Shown here one piece after another: positions 1 through 12,250 of a stretch of 64,000 nt of DNA. Both the position numbers and the translations under genes were made by a program. Numbering within the stretch: the first letter of the stretch is position 1; each line of letters opens with the position of its first letter. Origin of the DNA: Xiphophorus maculatus (taxonomy: Eukaryota > Chordata > Actinopteri > Cyprinodontiformes > Poeciliidae); contig NC_036457.1 of NCBI RefSeq assembly GCF_002775205.1, positions 5,534,024 through 5,598,023 of the forward strand, given 5' to 3'. Below the pieces are notes generated by a model that did no database searches, had not been told where the DNA came from, and worked only from the letters and a program-made list of their open reading frames with translations.

Positions 1-1
1 A

Positions 2-130
2 CCGAGAGGAAAATCTGGGCCAACAGGACCACCTGGACCACCAGGTACACCTGGACCTCCTGGCTTACCGTACAGGCATGAGCCTCAGCAACAAACCGTG
101 ACGCCTGCTGCTGGCCCCAAGAGACAGTAA
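2..130 (+). CDS. Collagen alpha chain, C-terminal coding exon (partial gene)
   Basis: An open frame enters from the left edge and stops at TAA 128-130. It encodes Gly-X-Y triplets rich in proline (several GPP and GPPG steps, ending in PGLPYRHEP) followed by about 18 non-collagenous residues ending in AAGPKRQ. This is the end of a triple-helical domain with a very short C-terminal tail. The lack of a fibrillar-type C-propeptide of about 240 residues argues against a fibrillar collagen and points to a FACIT, transmembrane or other minor collagen. Which type cannot be decided from 42 residues. Only this exon is in the window; the rest of the gene lies to the left. Confidence 0.85.
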   Translation, partial: PRGKSGPTGPPGPPGTPGPPGLPYRHEPQQQTVTPAAGPKRQ

Positions 131-265
131 CTCTGAATGAAGAGTCTGAGTTTGATGTTTTCGTACGCAGAAGCTGAGGAATGACCATTCTGGAACTAAA
201 ATACTGATTTTCATTGAAGACACACAAGAATTCATTCATTGGATTGTGCAAAGCCATGAAGACTA

Positions 266-271
266 AATAAA
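266..271 (+). terminator. Poly(A) signal of the collagen gene
   Basis: AATAAA lies about 135 bp after the collagen stop codon on the same strand, a normal distance for a 3' end. A GT/T-rich downstream element is not clear. Confidence 0.5.
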
Positions 272-3200
272 AAATACAGCACACTGGCTTCACAATGGAA
301 TTTGACAAAACATGGTGATGATGAATGGAATAAGGAAGACCAAAGCAGCTTTCTATGGACTCAACTATTGAGTGAAATATTATCTTTTTCGATTTGTTTG
401 CTTGAGTTTTTTATATGGCACATGTGTATCAACCAGATTAACTAAAATGATCATCTTAATAGGTCTTTATTTCAGAATATAAAAGAATATGACATAGAGG
501 TTTGTTAAGCCAAAAAATCATTTAAAAGTAGGATGGTAACCATGAATTAGGAAAGAATCAAATTATTTACTTATTTACTATAAACAGAAAGACGTCCAAT
601 TTGAAGCACTTTATTATCTCTAAAACGTGAAACCTAAAGAGATTTCAGAGCGGGAACTCTGAAAACAATTTTATTAACTAGCTGGTTTGTAAAGAAAATT
701 AAGAAATCAAATTCAGTTTGTTTTCTTTTTTTAAGATATATTTGTCATATATTACAGCTTGTGAGGTGACACTGACTAGCAATAAATAAACAATTGGGTT
801 TCTCATGGAAACAACATGCATTTAAGAGCCATTTCATGTGCCAAAAGAAATTTTCTCACAAGTACAAGAAAGTTTTAGGTGTTCACAGGAATGTACCATG
901 ATATGATCAGATATCTTCTCGCTGTGAATTTGTTTAATGGCTGCACAATGACATCAGACTTCCAGAAAACATTAAATATAATTGATACGTAAACTGTGAA
1001 CAAAGAAATGGCAGTGAAGAGTAGTGGTACATTGAGGAAACGGTTGATTTTATTTTAGGTTGATTGGAGTGCTGGAAAGCAGAAGACAATCATCTTCACT
1101 ATCGCCTGGTAAGCGCTCCCCCACACAAACTTATCAACTTTTATGATGTTTTATGACATTGGTTCCTCTGTTGGTGATCATTTGAAAGGTCTGTGGATTG
1201 CTAAATTAAAGGAAAATACGTAAACAAAGACGTAAGGAGCACAGCTAAGCTAGCTCTGCCATCTTGCTTGATGAGGAATACTTGGTGGAAGCGGGCGTCA
1301 GCTCCAGTGACGTGTGGCCTAATAAGTAAAAATAAGAAAATGTATTTGTCCACTTGAATTTTCCATAAAATGCTTTTCTTATTTTGTTTTTCAAAATTTT
1401 GCGGGTCAAAATCGCTGAATTTACGCATTGTCTGTTAAAATACATGAAAAAAAGACCCGGATGAGGCAGTGCAGTGCTGTGCCTCGCCTCTGGGGGCAGT
1501 GCTGATTCCCATAGACACAACGAGCAACCTGTCCTCTTTTTCTACGCATCTAAAAGACTGAAAACAGTCGGAGAAATAATATACAGACGGAGCAGAACCG
1601 CCGAAGGCCACTCTTTGGCTGCCAGAATTGTGAAAATTAAAGAAAAATGGGGAACAAGGACTTTTTAAAAATAAATATTTGTGGAGAAGGATAGAGGCTT
1701 GGACGTCATATAAAATAAAGGTAAGATCGTACATGATTTTCAATTTAAATCTGAAACGAGAGGTCAGCCAAACAAAACATTAAAACAACTAAATATTATT
1801 TTACTTTTCATGTCATGCACCTCACCGCACGTCACTGGTCAGCTCTTAACATGGCACTGAAGTTTGACGGCACCAAAACCAAAACAGTTCAAGAACGAAG
1901 AGGCTTCATAGTGTGTACTCCAACCCTTCTAGTGACTCTTTTTCAAAAAGTGACTAAATCTAGCTACTTAATTAGCCACTATTGACCATTTGCAACTACG
2001 TCACTCGATCATTCCAGGCGCCATGATGGACGTCAGAAGTGAGGGACAAACGTTGGTAAATCTTAACATAACAGCAGCGCTACTATCGGATATCAACATC
2101 AGTCCATTTTTTGTTTTTTGAGATTCCCCAACAATTATTTTTCTGTAGTTTATCAAATGAACCTGTAAGAATAATAGCTCATTTCTAAGTTAACCTGAAG
2201 AAAAGTTATTCAAAAAAAAATTGAAATTGTACTCAATTTAATAATAAAGAGGCAGGCTCAAAAATACGCTTATAAAAATGTCTATACTGTAGCTTTTCGT
2301 TTATGTATTCATAAACAAATAAACTCTCACGTTACTCAACCATTTATAGCTTTTGTATCCATGTTAGCGACGGGATTTGGCACTTACACGCAGGAACATC
2401 TACCATCGCTCCGCCACAATGAGCTCCGCCACCCATTTGTTGAGACCAGGATGGTATTAAATAAAATTTCCGGTTTGTCTGTAAAGCTGCACATCTAAAG
2501 CACAGTGTTCAGTTTATCTGCTCACCTGTATAAATAATCCCAACGCACTCTTCCTCGCAGTTCACTCTGAACCAGCAGCTCCAGGAGGAGAAAAGCTGCC
2601 GTACTCCAGGAGTCTTGCCAATTATTTTAAAGATGCTTATTGGTCCCCCGAAAAACAATAAAAACCTGGACATTATCATTAATCAATAAAAACCTCCCAG
2701 ACCGAACATGAAAACTGGATGTTATGCTGCTTTTGTCAACAACTCAGGCGGAAGTGAGAGCTCCGTGCAACAAAAATAGTAGAATAGAAGAAGTTTAGAA
2801 ACTTATGTATTGCTCTTAATCTTATCAACAATTACCTCATAGTACCATAACGCTTCACCTCCGACAAAACAAAAAACACTCACCAGAAGCCTGGTCCTCT
2901 TACAGCTGTCCCTCCCAGCTCCACATTCAAAGTGCAAATGGATACTCTGCGTAACGCCCCTGTTGGCTGATCACATTTTGGAAATAAAATAAATGAAAGT
3001 ACTTTACAAATTTCCAAAACATGAAACATAAAAGGACAAATATGTCACAAATCTGTATATTTGTAAATATATGATGCGACAAACATCTAAGTATCAATTA
3101 CGGTTAATGTGTGACAGTAAAATGTCTGTCTTGTTTACTCATTTATCTCTTAAAAAATGCTTTAAAAGTGTAATCTGTTGTTGTGATGAAATGCGACTGG

Positions 3201-3820
3201 TTTGCGTTGAACTTCAATAAAAAGTTTTGTTTTTTTCCAGCATTAGTCTATAACTTGAAAGCATGTAGCGCATGTGGGAGGGGGGAGAATTTGTTAATAA
3301 ACAAAAGCACATGTCACCTCTTCCCCTTAGGCTCTGGTTATATTTAGCTTGTTGTTGTAACTTACTGCATGCAGTCAAAAATGTGGCTCATGATTCACTT
3401 TCAGTTCACGGTACTGCGTTGCTTTTGCATGCAAAATATCATCTGGTTTATGTTCCAGTAAAACAAATGATCTAAACTTGGTAGGATTTGTGAATGCTTG
3501 TATTAAGACAGACTATAAAACAGATGTGGAAGAAAACAAATGATTGTTTGCAGAAGACTTTCCCTGTCCCCCTTGAATTGTAACTTTTAGGCATTTCCCT
3601 CTTTTTCTCTGTATTGCAACATGACAATCCATTGTAGAGTAAGAAATCTGGACCAAAACAAAAACGTTTTTCCTTTCTTTCTGAAATTGTGAGACTTCTC
3701 TCTACTTCAATCATTTGTTCTGAATCCCTTTCAGTTTTCACAAGAGGCAGAAGTAAACAAAAACTATTGTGGTTTTAGATTTATTAGCGCCAGAATAATT
3801 AAAGGGAGCAGCACTGTGTT
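272..3820. other. Gene-free intergenic DNA
   Basis: No frame here resembles a known protein; the open frames are under about 100 codons and none joins others by plausible splicing. The stretch is AT-rich. A more GC-balanced block at about 1450-1670 is unexplained. At about 1993-2040 there is a segment clearly related to the left end of the repeat at 28528-29331, both carrying a run like CATTC-AGGCGCCATGA. Confidence 0.6.
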
Positions 3821-3967
3821 TGATCTAGTTTCTAGTGTGAATATCTCAGCAAACTTGAAATAAGACAAACTAACTTACAAGTATCTTTTTGGCAAACTAT
3901 AGAGATTTGCTTTAAGTTGATGATTTCTTAATATTGATGGAAAAAGTACTTTTTCTATTGGCAGATA
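3821..3967. repeat. Fragment of palindromic MITE family C
   Basis: A half-copy of a family seen at least eight times in the window. Shared words are TAGTTTCTAGTG, CTTGAAATAAGACAAACTAA, CTTACAAGTA and TTCTTAATATTGATGGAAAAAG, ending in TTGGCAGATA. Full copies (19614-20033) show this is one arm of an inverted repeat. Confidence 0.75.
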
Positions 3968-4379
3968 GAAAAATTATTTACATTGGGCTGAACAAAAATG
4001 TTTGTTTTTGCCAAAGTCTTTTTTTCTTCTGCTGTGCTTCTGAATTACAAGTAGCCCTAAAACTATTAATGCTCACAACACTTGTAGTAATAAAAAACGT
4101 TTTTGATTTCCAAATGTTTTCCATTATGGAAAGCTTGGAATCTTCAACATGTGTAAATAACATAGCCATTCACATTTGTTGCTTTTGGAAACAACGGCAT
4201 CCTTCACATTAGGACGAATAAAGACAATAAGTTAAGAGACTAATATTTTAATTTCAGGCTGTGTATATTAAGATGTGGTTTTATTGTGGGGCAATTTTAA
4301 ATTAGGTGGTCAGTGAGTGTTTGTTAAATAGGTTGAGTAATCCTCGGCCTGAAAAGGTTTGAGAAACGTTGGTCTAAAC

Positions 4380-4600
4380 CAGGGGTCTCAAACTCCAGTC
4401 CTCGAGGGCCGCTGTCCTGCAACTTTTAGATGTGCCTCTGCTGCACCACCTGAACAGAATAATTAGGTCATTAAGGCTCTGGAGAACTGATCTACACAAG
4501 GAGGAGGTCATTAAGCCATTTCATTCCAGGGTTTTGTACCTGTGGCACATCTAAGAACGGCAGGACAGCGGCCCTCGAGGCCTGGAGTTTGACATCTGTG
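4380..4600. mobile_element. hAT-type MITE with long inverted repeats
   Basis: The two ends form terminal inverted repeats of roughly 57 bp with few mismatches (shared core CCTCGAGGGCCGCTGTCCTG in one orientation). The ends read CAGGGGTCTCAAACTCCAG and, inverted, CACAGATGTCAAACTCCAG. The element is flanked by the perfect 8-bp duplication GTCTAAAC at 4372-4379 and 4601-4608. An 8-bp duplication and CAGGGGT-like ends are typical of hAT elements. No transposase is encoded. Confidence 0.85.
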
Positions 4601-5307
4601 GTCTAAACCAATGTCTTCGTGGTCAGATCCAAATTATTCTCTGATGTAATCCGTTGTGAACACGTGACAGCACTGTTTGTCAGTAACAGAGAATTACAGT
4701 ATCACATGTCAGTTCACCCAAGTGCAAACACAACATTGCATAACTGATTTGGAAACAGGCAGCGATCCTGTTGGCAACTTGGGCAGCAAAAACGTATCCC
4801 AGAGCATCAGACGTTGGCTACAAAGTTCACTCAGCCTGGGAGCGGTTACATGTTGAAGTGGGCAGAGGTGCTACATCCCTTAAATAATTATTCTCAGATG
4901 GAAAAAAAGACATTATGAAACTGTTTTGGGTTTTTTTTTGTCCGTGGAAAAAGTCTGCACATATAAAAAAAGCTTTCATGTATTATTCTTAATAAATTCA
5001 GGCTTGTCAGATGTTCCAACGAACACACCTAATGGCAAGATTTATGCTGGCTCGGCTGAAGGAACCCTTCCAACTTTAAATGCTTGCTGGAGATTTTTTG
5101 TAGTTTAACTCAAGGTTGTACTTTTCACTGAGTAGTACAGTGAAAGACGTTCACATCTAAAAATAAAAAAAAGGTTTCAGGAACCTTTGCATGATACATT
5201 CTAGTTGTTTTCCTCTGTGAATTATTATGTTTACTGCTGTCAGAAAGACGATGAGCCACGACTGGAAAACCATAATTAAATGGCTCCTCTGTTTTGCAAA
5301 CAATGTG

Positions 5308-5520
5308 CAAAAATCGCAAAATCTTGCCAAGTAATTTTGGTCAATTTTCTACTGCAAATATCTTATTACACATTGCTAACTTACAAGTAACCTTTTGATA
5401 AGATATAGAGATTTGTTTTAAGTTGATAATTTCTTAATTTTGATAAAAAAGTACCTTTTGTATTGGCAGATAAATTAACTTATGACATGGGAAAAATTTC
5501 TTGTTATAAGTTAAATAACA
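5308..5520. repeat. Family C MITE arm, interrupted by a SINE
   Basis: Starts with AAAATCTTGCCAAGTAATTTT, continues through CTGCAAATATCTTATTACA, and reaches GGCAGATAAATTAACTTATG before the SINE at 5521. It matches the left arm of the complete copy at 19614-20033. Confidence 0.75.
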
Positions 5521-5896
5521 GGGCTGCACAGTGGCGCAGTTGGTAGCACTGTTGCCTTGCAGCAAGAAGGTCCTGGGTTCGATTCCCGGCCGGGGTCTTT
5601 CTGCATGGAGTTTGCATGTTCTCCCTGTGCATGCGTGGGTTCTCTCCGGATACTCCGGCTTCCTCCCACAGTCCAAAAACAAGACTGTCAGGTTAATTGG
5701 TCTCTCTCTAAATTCTCCCTAGGGGTGTGTGTGTGTGAATGGTTGTTTGTCCTGTATGTCTCTGTGTTGCCCTGCGACAGACTGGCGACCTGTCCAGGGT
5801 GTACCCCGCCTCCCGCCTGGAACGTAGCTGGAGATAGGTACCAGCAACCCTCCCGACCCCATTAGGGACAAAGGTGAACAGGAAATGGATGGATGG
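5521..5896 (+). mobile_element. tRNA-derived SINE with ATGG tail
   Basis: The head has RNA polymerase III promoter boxes: an A-box-like GTGGCGCAGTTGGTAGC and a B-box GGTTCGATTCC. A long conserved body follows (TGGAGTTTGCATGTTCTCCC, TGGGTTCTCTCCGGATACTCC, GCCCTGCGACAGACTGGCG) and a 3' tail of ATGG repeats. The copy is flanked by a perfect 13-bp direct repeat AAGTTAAATAACA at 5508-5520 and 5897-5909, the mark of retroposition. It inserted into a family C MITE, so it is the younger of the two. The short open frames across it are not genes. Confidence 0.9.
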
Positions 5897-7004
5897 AAGT
5901 TAAATAACAAGTTAGTCAGCATGGGGCTCAGTGCTGCTCACCTTCTCTTCTATAGGCCACAGACCTAAATCTATCGGAATCGTGTCAGAAAAACTAAAGT
6001 TCTGCAACTCACCCTGAGAAACTTTCCACTGGTATCTAAAGATTTTCTTCAGATACCAAGAAAGATTTTCTTTCGAGTGACCCAGTTTTAAGACATTTAT
6101 GCATTATTATTTTTTAAAAACAATCCTTTGGTAAGCTAAACTTACGTGTAGCACTTTGAGCTCAGTACCATGTTTACATGCAGTACCTTGCATACCACTA
6201 GAGGGCGCCCGCGGACACAAGTGGTTTAGAAAGACTGATTTAGACGGACGGTTGAGTTCAGATCCTGTTCATCCAATTTTATAACTGAGTAGAAATACTT
6301 AATGGCTTTGAAGTTTGAAAAGAATTATTATTATTACCATAAGGAAAGAGAGTTTTAATCTGATCGCAGTAAGAAAGGTAGCTGTAATTACACCTAAAAA
6401 ACCTTCTCTCAATCAAGATGATGTAATAAATTACAACCATATTTCTAATATTTCTTTCTTAAATAAAAACCTTGAGAAATTAGTTGCTAATCAACTGTGT
6501 AGCCATGTAAACATGGACCAAAACCTCTAAGGAATGCTATTGACAACTAAAGCAGTAGTACTGAAGTATTTCAAGAAATTATTTGTTTTGTTGCCTTAGC
6601 TGGTCTTAGTATTTTAGCTAATCTCATTGAATCATTCACTAAATTGATAGTTAATTGATTCGTTTCCGTGATTCAAGACTATTTCCAAACCAGTGTGACA
6701 GCTGTTGTTTATTCTGTGTGATTTCAGTCACCAGACCTGCAGAAGAAGGAATGTGACACATTGAGACATTACCTAACCTCCACAAACATACACAGCCTGA
6801 GACGTTAGCTAAGCATCGACTCTGACAGGCCGCCAAAGAGCCCATTACATGCACAGCTGTACAAACAACCTGGGAGTTTCAATCAGGCTCAGGTAACCAA
6901 GAGTGAAGTCGCACCTGCTCCAAAGTGAGTCAGCAAGTAACGCAGAAAATAAAAGAAAAGAAAACTCTGACTTTTAACATATTTTTATATCAATATGATA
7001 AGTA

Positions 7005-7357
7005 CAGGGTGGGCCATACGTTTACATACATAGGAGAATGTAAAATGTATTCTTTTATATTTCAGATACCCAAGAAGATGCGTTTGACAAAAGAGCAAAG
7101 AATTTAAATTATGCTGATGGCTGGATTGGGAAGCAGTCGGATGGTTGCACGAAACTTTAACAGAAAACATGCAACCAGCATCAAACACGACACTGTAAAA
7201 ATTTTTTTGCAAGTTTCAGAAAACTGGAAATGTTGCAGCTCAACCGCGAAGTGGTCCAAGACGTGCAGCGATTACACAGAGTCCCACAAAAATAAAAACG
7301 GTTGTCCAATATGAAATGTTTATTTTTTCTATGTGTGGAAACTTATGGCCCACCTTG
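7005..7357 (+). mobile_element. Tc1/mariner-like element, internally deleted, transposase N-terminus remnant
   Basis: Inverted ends CAGGGTGGGCCATACGTTT and, inverted, CAAGGTGGGCCATAAGTTT are flanked by TA on both sides (7003-7004, 7358-7359), the target duplication of the Tc1/mariner superfamily. Inside, two frames encode the start of a mariner-type helix-turn-helix: RLTKEQRI, a stop, then LMAGLGSSRMVARNFNRKH and a broken continuation. The catalytic DDE/DDD region is absent. It is a dead, MITE-like copy. Confidence 0.8.
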
Positions 7358-8945
7358 TATATCTGTTGACCCTTTGCAAGCGTCTTACTTCAGAGTGAAG
7401 CTTCGGACACGTTTTTGACGCGCTAAACGCGTTTGGTTTGAACGCAGCATCGGTTCTACCTTCAAACGTTTTACAAACAGGAAAACAACAACAGCGAAAT
7501 CATATTTCTCGCATCGCCAGTGGAGGGAACTTGTCCCACATTTCCAATTGTGAGTTAAAAGAAGATAAAATTGGATCCAATTAAAGAGATTTGTTTTTTG
7601 CTTACATGTGGGAGAGCTGTTTACCTGCAGCGTCTTGGATTTTGTAATTACAGTGGAAGATGATCTGCCCTCCTGTTTAGCTTCTCTGCTTCTCCAAACA
7701 GCTCATTTGAATGTAATTGCTGATTTTGTTGGTGCTGAAGTACCATCACTGCTGTTTGGGAGTGATGCAGTGGTGGTCTTGTTGTGGGTTGGTGGATTTT
7801 CTCTCACTGCTAAACATGCCACGTTCTGTCAAAGCCTCGTAAGACTTAAGGTTTTCATTATGAGCTTCGACAGTAAAAACCAGTAATCTGATGGTTTGAA
7901 TTCCATTTATACATCTTATTTTATAAACACTCATTATTAGACCAATTTAACAACTTTGGCTGCTCTTATACCGTTTTCATTCAGGTAAAAGTTATTTCAT
8001 CATATATTGCGGGATAAAATAGGTATTTTCTCAGTTATTGCACGTTTAAATCCAGTTTCTGGGCAGATGACGGGACAGTAACAGTGTTCAAGCTTTCTTC
8101 ACATCTGTAGCTGATTTTCCCAGGATAAATCAGAGTTGTTACCGGGCTTTACGAGGAGATGGGCCTCAGTATCATCTGTGCAGCAAAGGGAAGCAAAACC
8201 CTTTAAAAATTGTGAGAATAAACTATGCAAAAGCCTTCTAAGGCTGGGGAATAACTCATATAAAACCTCACTAAAATGAGGTCTGGTTCTTTAAAAACAT
8301 GGCCCACCACATGACCCGGTCCAGACAAATACTCATACCCTAAGCTAAGCCTTGTCCACTGTTTTTGGGAGGAGTTGCAAATATAAAATTCTGTCTCCTT
8401 TTCTGTCCCTGTTTAGATTAACTGAAATCCAGCTGCTCTGGATGGAAAGTGCAGCTCTCACTTTGCTCTGCCCATTGGTTGCTCTAACTCTGCTGTCTGC
8501 TTTTTGTCCTTAACACGCTTTCTTTTTTTTCTTCTTCTTCTTCTTGTGAGTTGACTCAGCAGCCGTTAAGCACATGGGAGAAAGGCCGGTCAGTTCACAT
8601 TAAAATAACCTCGGTTTCATACATAAGCTGCTGCACATGTCCTGGTTTTACTCAGTAAACAACCACAGACATTAGCATTAGCATTAACTGTCAACATAAA
8701 GGATAGTTGCAGTGTTATGTAAAATGAGTCATTTGGAGGTCAGTGTCATAAATCAACCAGGCGTCATTAACCAGACAGAAATATAATTCGTCAAACTTCC
8801 CTTCACACCGATGTTAGACAGCGACATAACTTTAGCTGCGTACTTTGACTGTATTCAGCATGGAGGAGCGTAAAAGTTCCCAGACTGTTTTGAAAATGCA
8901 GAAAGCTTCTAGATCCAGAGGATCTGGGTGCTAAAGCATCTAATC
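7358..8945. other. Intergenic DNA, nothing recognised
   Basis: Frames here are shorter than 100 codons with no recognisable motif. A pyrimidine-rich tract lies near 8520-8545. No promoter, RNA gene or repeat family that I recognise. Confidence 0.5.
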
Positions 8946-9568
8946 CAGCGGTATCAAACTCATTTTCATTTTGGGCCAAATCCAGATCATAAACGCTCTT
9001 AAAGGGCCGGTTGTGCCAGAATGTATTGATAAAACCTGTTCACAAACAGTTAAAATATCAATGAATCCTCAAAATTAAATAATACTATTGAACATCTTTT
9101 CAGTCCCTACAGGATTTTGTGATTCTTTTTGTGATTTTTTTTTCTTCTAATAAAAATCAAAGTGTTTGTGGTACTAATTTAGAAATATTTGCAATATTTG
9201 CTCTTATTTATTACTTTTTATTCCTCGCTGTATAGATCGTGGACTATAATCTGACATCAGTTAAAGCTGAGGCAGCTGTTTAGTACAAGTAATAAAGTTT
9301 TTGACAATTTTTGAGAAAAATCTGCAATAAACTCCCAATTATTTATTAGCACAAAAAAGAGCAGCGATTTGTTGATTTTTGTGAATTTCCATGATAATGC
9401 TCAAGAAACTGGAGGAACTGATTGATGTAATTTGGCAGTAAACATATAAAAACTGCATTGATTTGATTGATAACATAACATTTAAGTGCACTTGGTGTTT
9501 AGTCTAGAATCTAGAGGGCCATATAGAAAGCTATGGTGGACCAGATTTGGCCTTGAGTTTGACACGTG
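8946..9568. mobile_element. hAT-like repeat family D, full-length copy
   Basis: Ends are CAGCGGTATCAAACTCATTT on the left and GAGTTTGACACGTG on the right, inverted versions of CACGTGTCAAACTC. Internal landmarks shared with the other copies are CTTAAAGGGCCGGTTGTGCC, AATGTATTGATAAAACCTGT, GACTATAATCTGACATCA and AATTTGGCAGTAAACA. Eight-base flanks ATCTAATC and CATTAATC look like a decayed duplication. Other copies lie at 17691-18210, 39600-40118, 43539-44958, 50165-50806 and 61108-61708, with fragments at 24058-24292 and 25208-25705. Confidence 0.8.
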
Positions 9569-9879
9569 CATTAATCTGTGGCCTGCCTGCATTGGTGTGT
9601 GTTGACTGTCGTAAAATTGCGGTTTGACGAACCATGCTAACCTCCTGCCCAAAATGCAACCTCATCACAGCAGGTTGGTAGGACTCCAAGTAATTTATTT
9701 TAAGGTTCCTGGCAGTCCAGCTGGTGTGCATCACATCCCATCACTGCCATGCCTCGAACAAAATTTAATCCAAAGCTGCAAAGCAAATAGATACAATGTT
9801 CTGACGAGGGCTTTGTGTCACAGGACACGCACACACCTCCAAGTTGCACATAAACAAGTTTTTGGGCTTATGAGAGGAA

Positions 9880-10135
9880 CTGCAACATGTGCTACATTTT
9901 TCAGCTGGTGCTGTTGACTTTCCTGCTGCGCTGTGTCAAATCCAAACTGTTTGAAAAACCTGTTCGCCTCCTCGCCTGTGGTGGCGCTTCTATTAGAGGA
10001 AATGACACAAAAACCTCTTAAGAAAACTTCAGCGCAATTTCCTTCTTCGCAAAATGTAAATAATAATGAAGCAGTGTCAGATTTGAGCAATCCTAGGATT
10101 TCTCTTTTGTCTTTGGTAAAAGAACAGAAGTCATT
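9880..10135. repeat. Interspersed repeat family N, copy 1
   Basis: Shares CGCCTGTGGTGGCGCT, a run like GA-ATGACACAAAAACCTCT and TTCAGCGCAA-TTCCTTCTTC with 60620-60830, so it is dispersed repeat DNA. A 126-codon open frame on the minus strand (9818-10198) overlaps it and is not taken as a gene. Confidence 0.65.
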
Positions 10136-12160
10136 TCTCCCACTAGCAATAGACTCTGACATTTGTTTTGGGTGAGATTTTGTTTTTTTCATACACAAAT
10201 TAGATATTGACAGCTGGTTTAAAACTTCAAACTGTCAACTCCTCAATCTGACACTAAGTGGAATAAATCAGAAAATTACTTCAGATAAATAAAGAGATTC
10301 ATTTTGAAAATATACAAACACAAATGTCTGCCAGATGGAGCAGCAGGATCCCACATGCTTAAAAAAGGATATAAAAAAAGATCTGACAGAAGTTCACAGC
10401 CCCAGAGGAACTGGTCTGAGTTAGCTGCTCACTCCTAATAAGACTGCCATCTGATCATAATCCCAAAAAGAAAAAGTTACTGGATGAGGAAAAGCTTGTG
10501 TGATGTACTGATCTGGATGGGTTTCTGGAGAATGTGCAACATTATAATACAGCGGAGAAGATGTTTGAAGTAAAGCTGGAATAAAGATTTATTTGAGTAG
10601 ACAGTTTTATTTTTGCAACAGATGAAATTTTTATTGTCTTTTTGTTATAAAAAAAATCAGGGGAGTTCAACTGTAAAGAGAAAAATTTAATAACATAATA
10701 TAACTCAGAATAAATGGAAAGTGTCTTTCTTGCAATTTTGCAACTTACCGGACTTTTAAGCTTAGTATCCAGAGCTTGTTTATGCAACGCTTATTGCATC
10801 TTATTACAACAGGAAGTCCTACAAGCCTTTACGTATGGAGGCTGTATGCAAGAGAAACTGCATTAGAAATGGACATTTCTGAGTTTGAAAAGTCAAAAAT
10901 TTGCAAGAAAAAAAACGTAAAAATTTTGTGACTAATTTAATACATTTTTTAGGAAAAACGGTACAGATCTTGAAAAGTTGAAAATCAGCTTGGAAAAACT
11001 GACATTTTATAGAATAAAACCTTTTTCTTGAAAAATGTTGACTTTTCAAACTCAGATTAATCCCAGAAATTAAAAAAAAAAAAACTTGAGAAACTTCTAA
11101 AAATTTGGTGGAAATTTTCTCCTCTTGTCTTTTTTTAATGCGCCGTCATAAATGGAATCATTACTTTGTAGTGTTTTGAATTTTAAATTGGTGTCGACTG
11201 AGACTTTCAGACCTGAAATCTGATGGACTGTGCAGAACTTCATTCAGGAAACTATCAAAAGCACTTTTCCCCTGACAACACAGTGAACATGTTGACTCCT
11301 AAAGGTCAAACACGTGAGGTTTGACCTTTGGGGCCTAGTTATGGTTGAATGGTTTGCATGCACATTAAAGCAAGCCTATATTCAGAAGCTCACACTGACA
11401 CAGGGCCAGCCTCTCTGCTCCGACAAATGCAAATTATGCTGTTAGATTATTAGTGTAGTTGTAGCTTGATGGAGTCTGTATGCATGTGTAACCCCTTTAT
11501 GTTCATCTCAGATCCAGTATTTATTCTAACAAAAGAAGAAGTCAAGTTGGTGGCCAACGTCAAGCAGCCTTTGCCCCTAAACATTAAATAAAACATAATA
11601 AATAACCCTAAACAAACTACAACGCAATAGCTCCCAATGAGTAGCTAATAGCAGTTAGCAGTTGTAAAATTAAAGATGGCTAACATGCACAACATTGATA
11701 AAGTTAAAAACTTAAACAAAACACAGCAAAATTACCCAAGAAATCTCATGTATGTGATTAAAATATATGTTATAGTGTAATACTTGTAAAGAAAACACTG
11801 AGCTGATCCTAATACATGGTAATACTGTATGTAGCCGTTACCAACGGCAACAGAAAAAGGGGAGCGGAGCTGTTGGTTACTGGTTGCTACGGTAACCACC
11901 AACGGTCAAGAGCAGCAGCGTAACAGAACTTTTTAAAACAGCAACAAACGTCTGACTTGAGAAGCAACTTCTTGACTAAACAAAATAAAATCAAGGAATA
12001 AATGAACAAATTTTGACAAACTTTATATCGACGATAATGTTAAAATAAAACAGAATGATTTCGGACTTTATTCTTAAATGCGTAAAGACTGGATATATTA
12101 TGTGGGTAATGTGTGTGTGAAGCAACAAGAAACACTGAGAGGGTTCACTGCTCTCCTCAG
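10136..12160. other. Intergenic DNA with a degenerate AT-rich repeat
   Basis: No coding evidence. At about 10850-11075 there are degenerate units around TTTCTGAGTTTGAAAAGTCA and AAAATTTGCAAGAAAAA, the same type as the array in actc1 intron 6 (31540-32110). An X-box-like GTTGCTACGGTAAC sits at 11883-11896. Confidence 0.5.
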
Positions 12161-12161
12161 T

Positions 12162-12249
<88 letters not shown>
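12161..12249. repeat. (GT)n microsatellite
   Basis: About 44 GT dinucleotides with one GC interruption near 12203. The valine/cysteine and threonine/histidine open frames across it are artefacts of the repeat. Confidence 0.97.

Positions 12250-12250
<1 letters not shown>

Noticed and set aside
2-130. Naming the collagen type
   Set aside because: Forty-two residues of Gly-X-Y and a short tail are not enough to separate minor collagens.
5531-5865. Possible tRNA gene or small proteins at the SINE head
   Set aside because: The A and B boxes belong to a SINE with target duplications and an ATGG tail; no full cloverleaf is expected.
7005-7357. Functional or domesticated mariner transposase
   Set aside because: Only the first helix-turn-helix part is present, with an internal stop and frame breaks; the catalytic region is gone.
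9818-10198. 126-codon open frame on the minus strand
   Set aside because: It overlaps repeat family N, whose other copy (60620-60830) does not keep the frame; no motif, no splice context.
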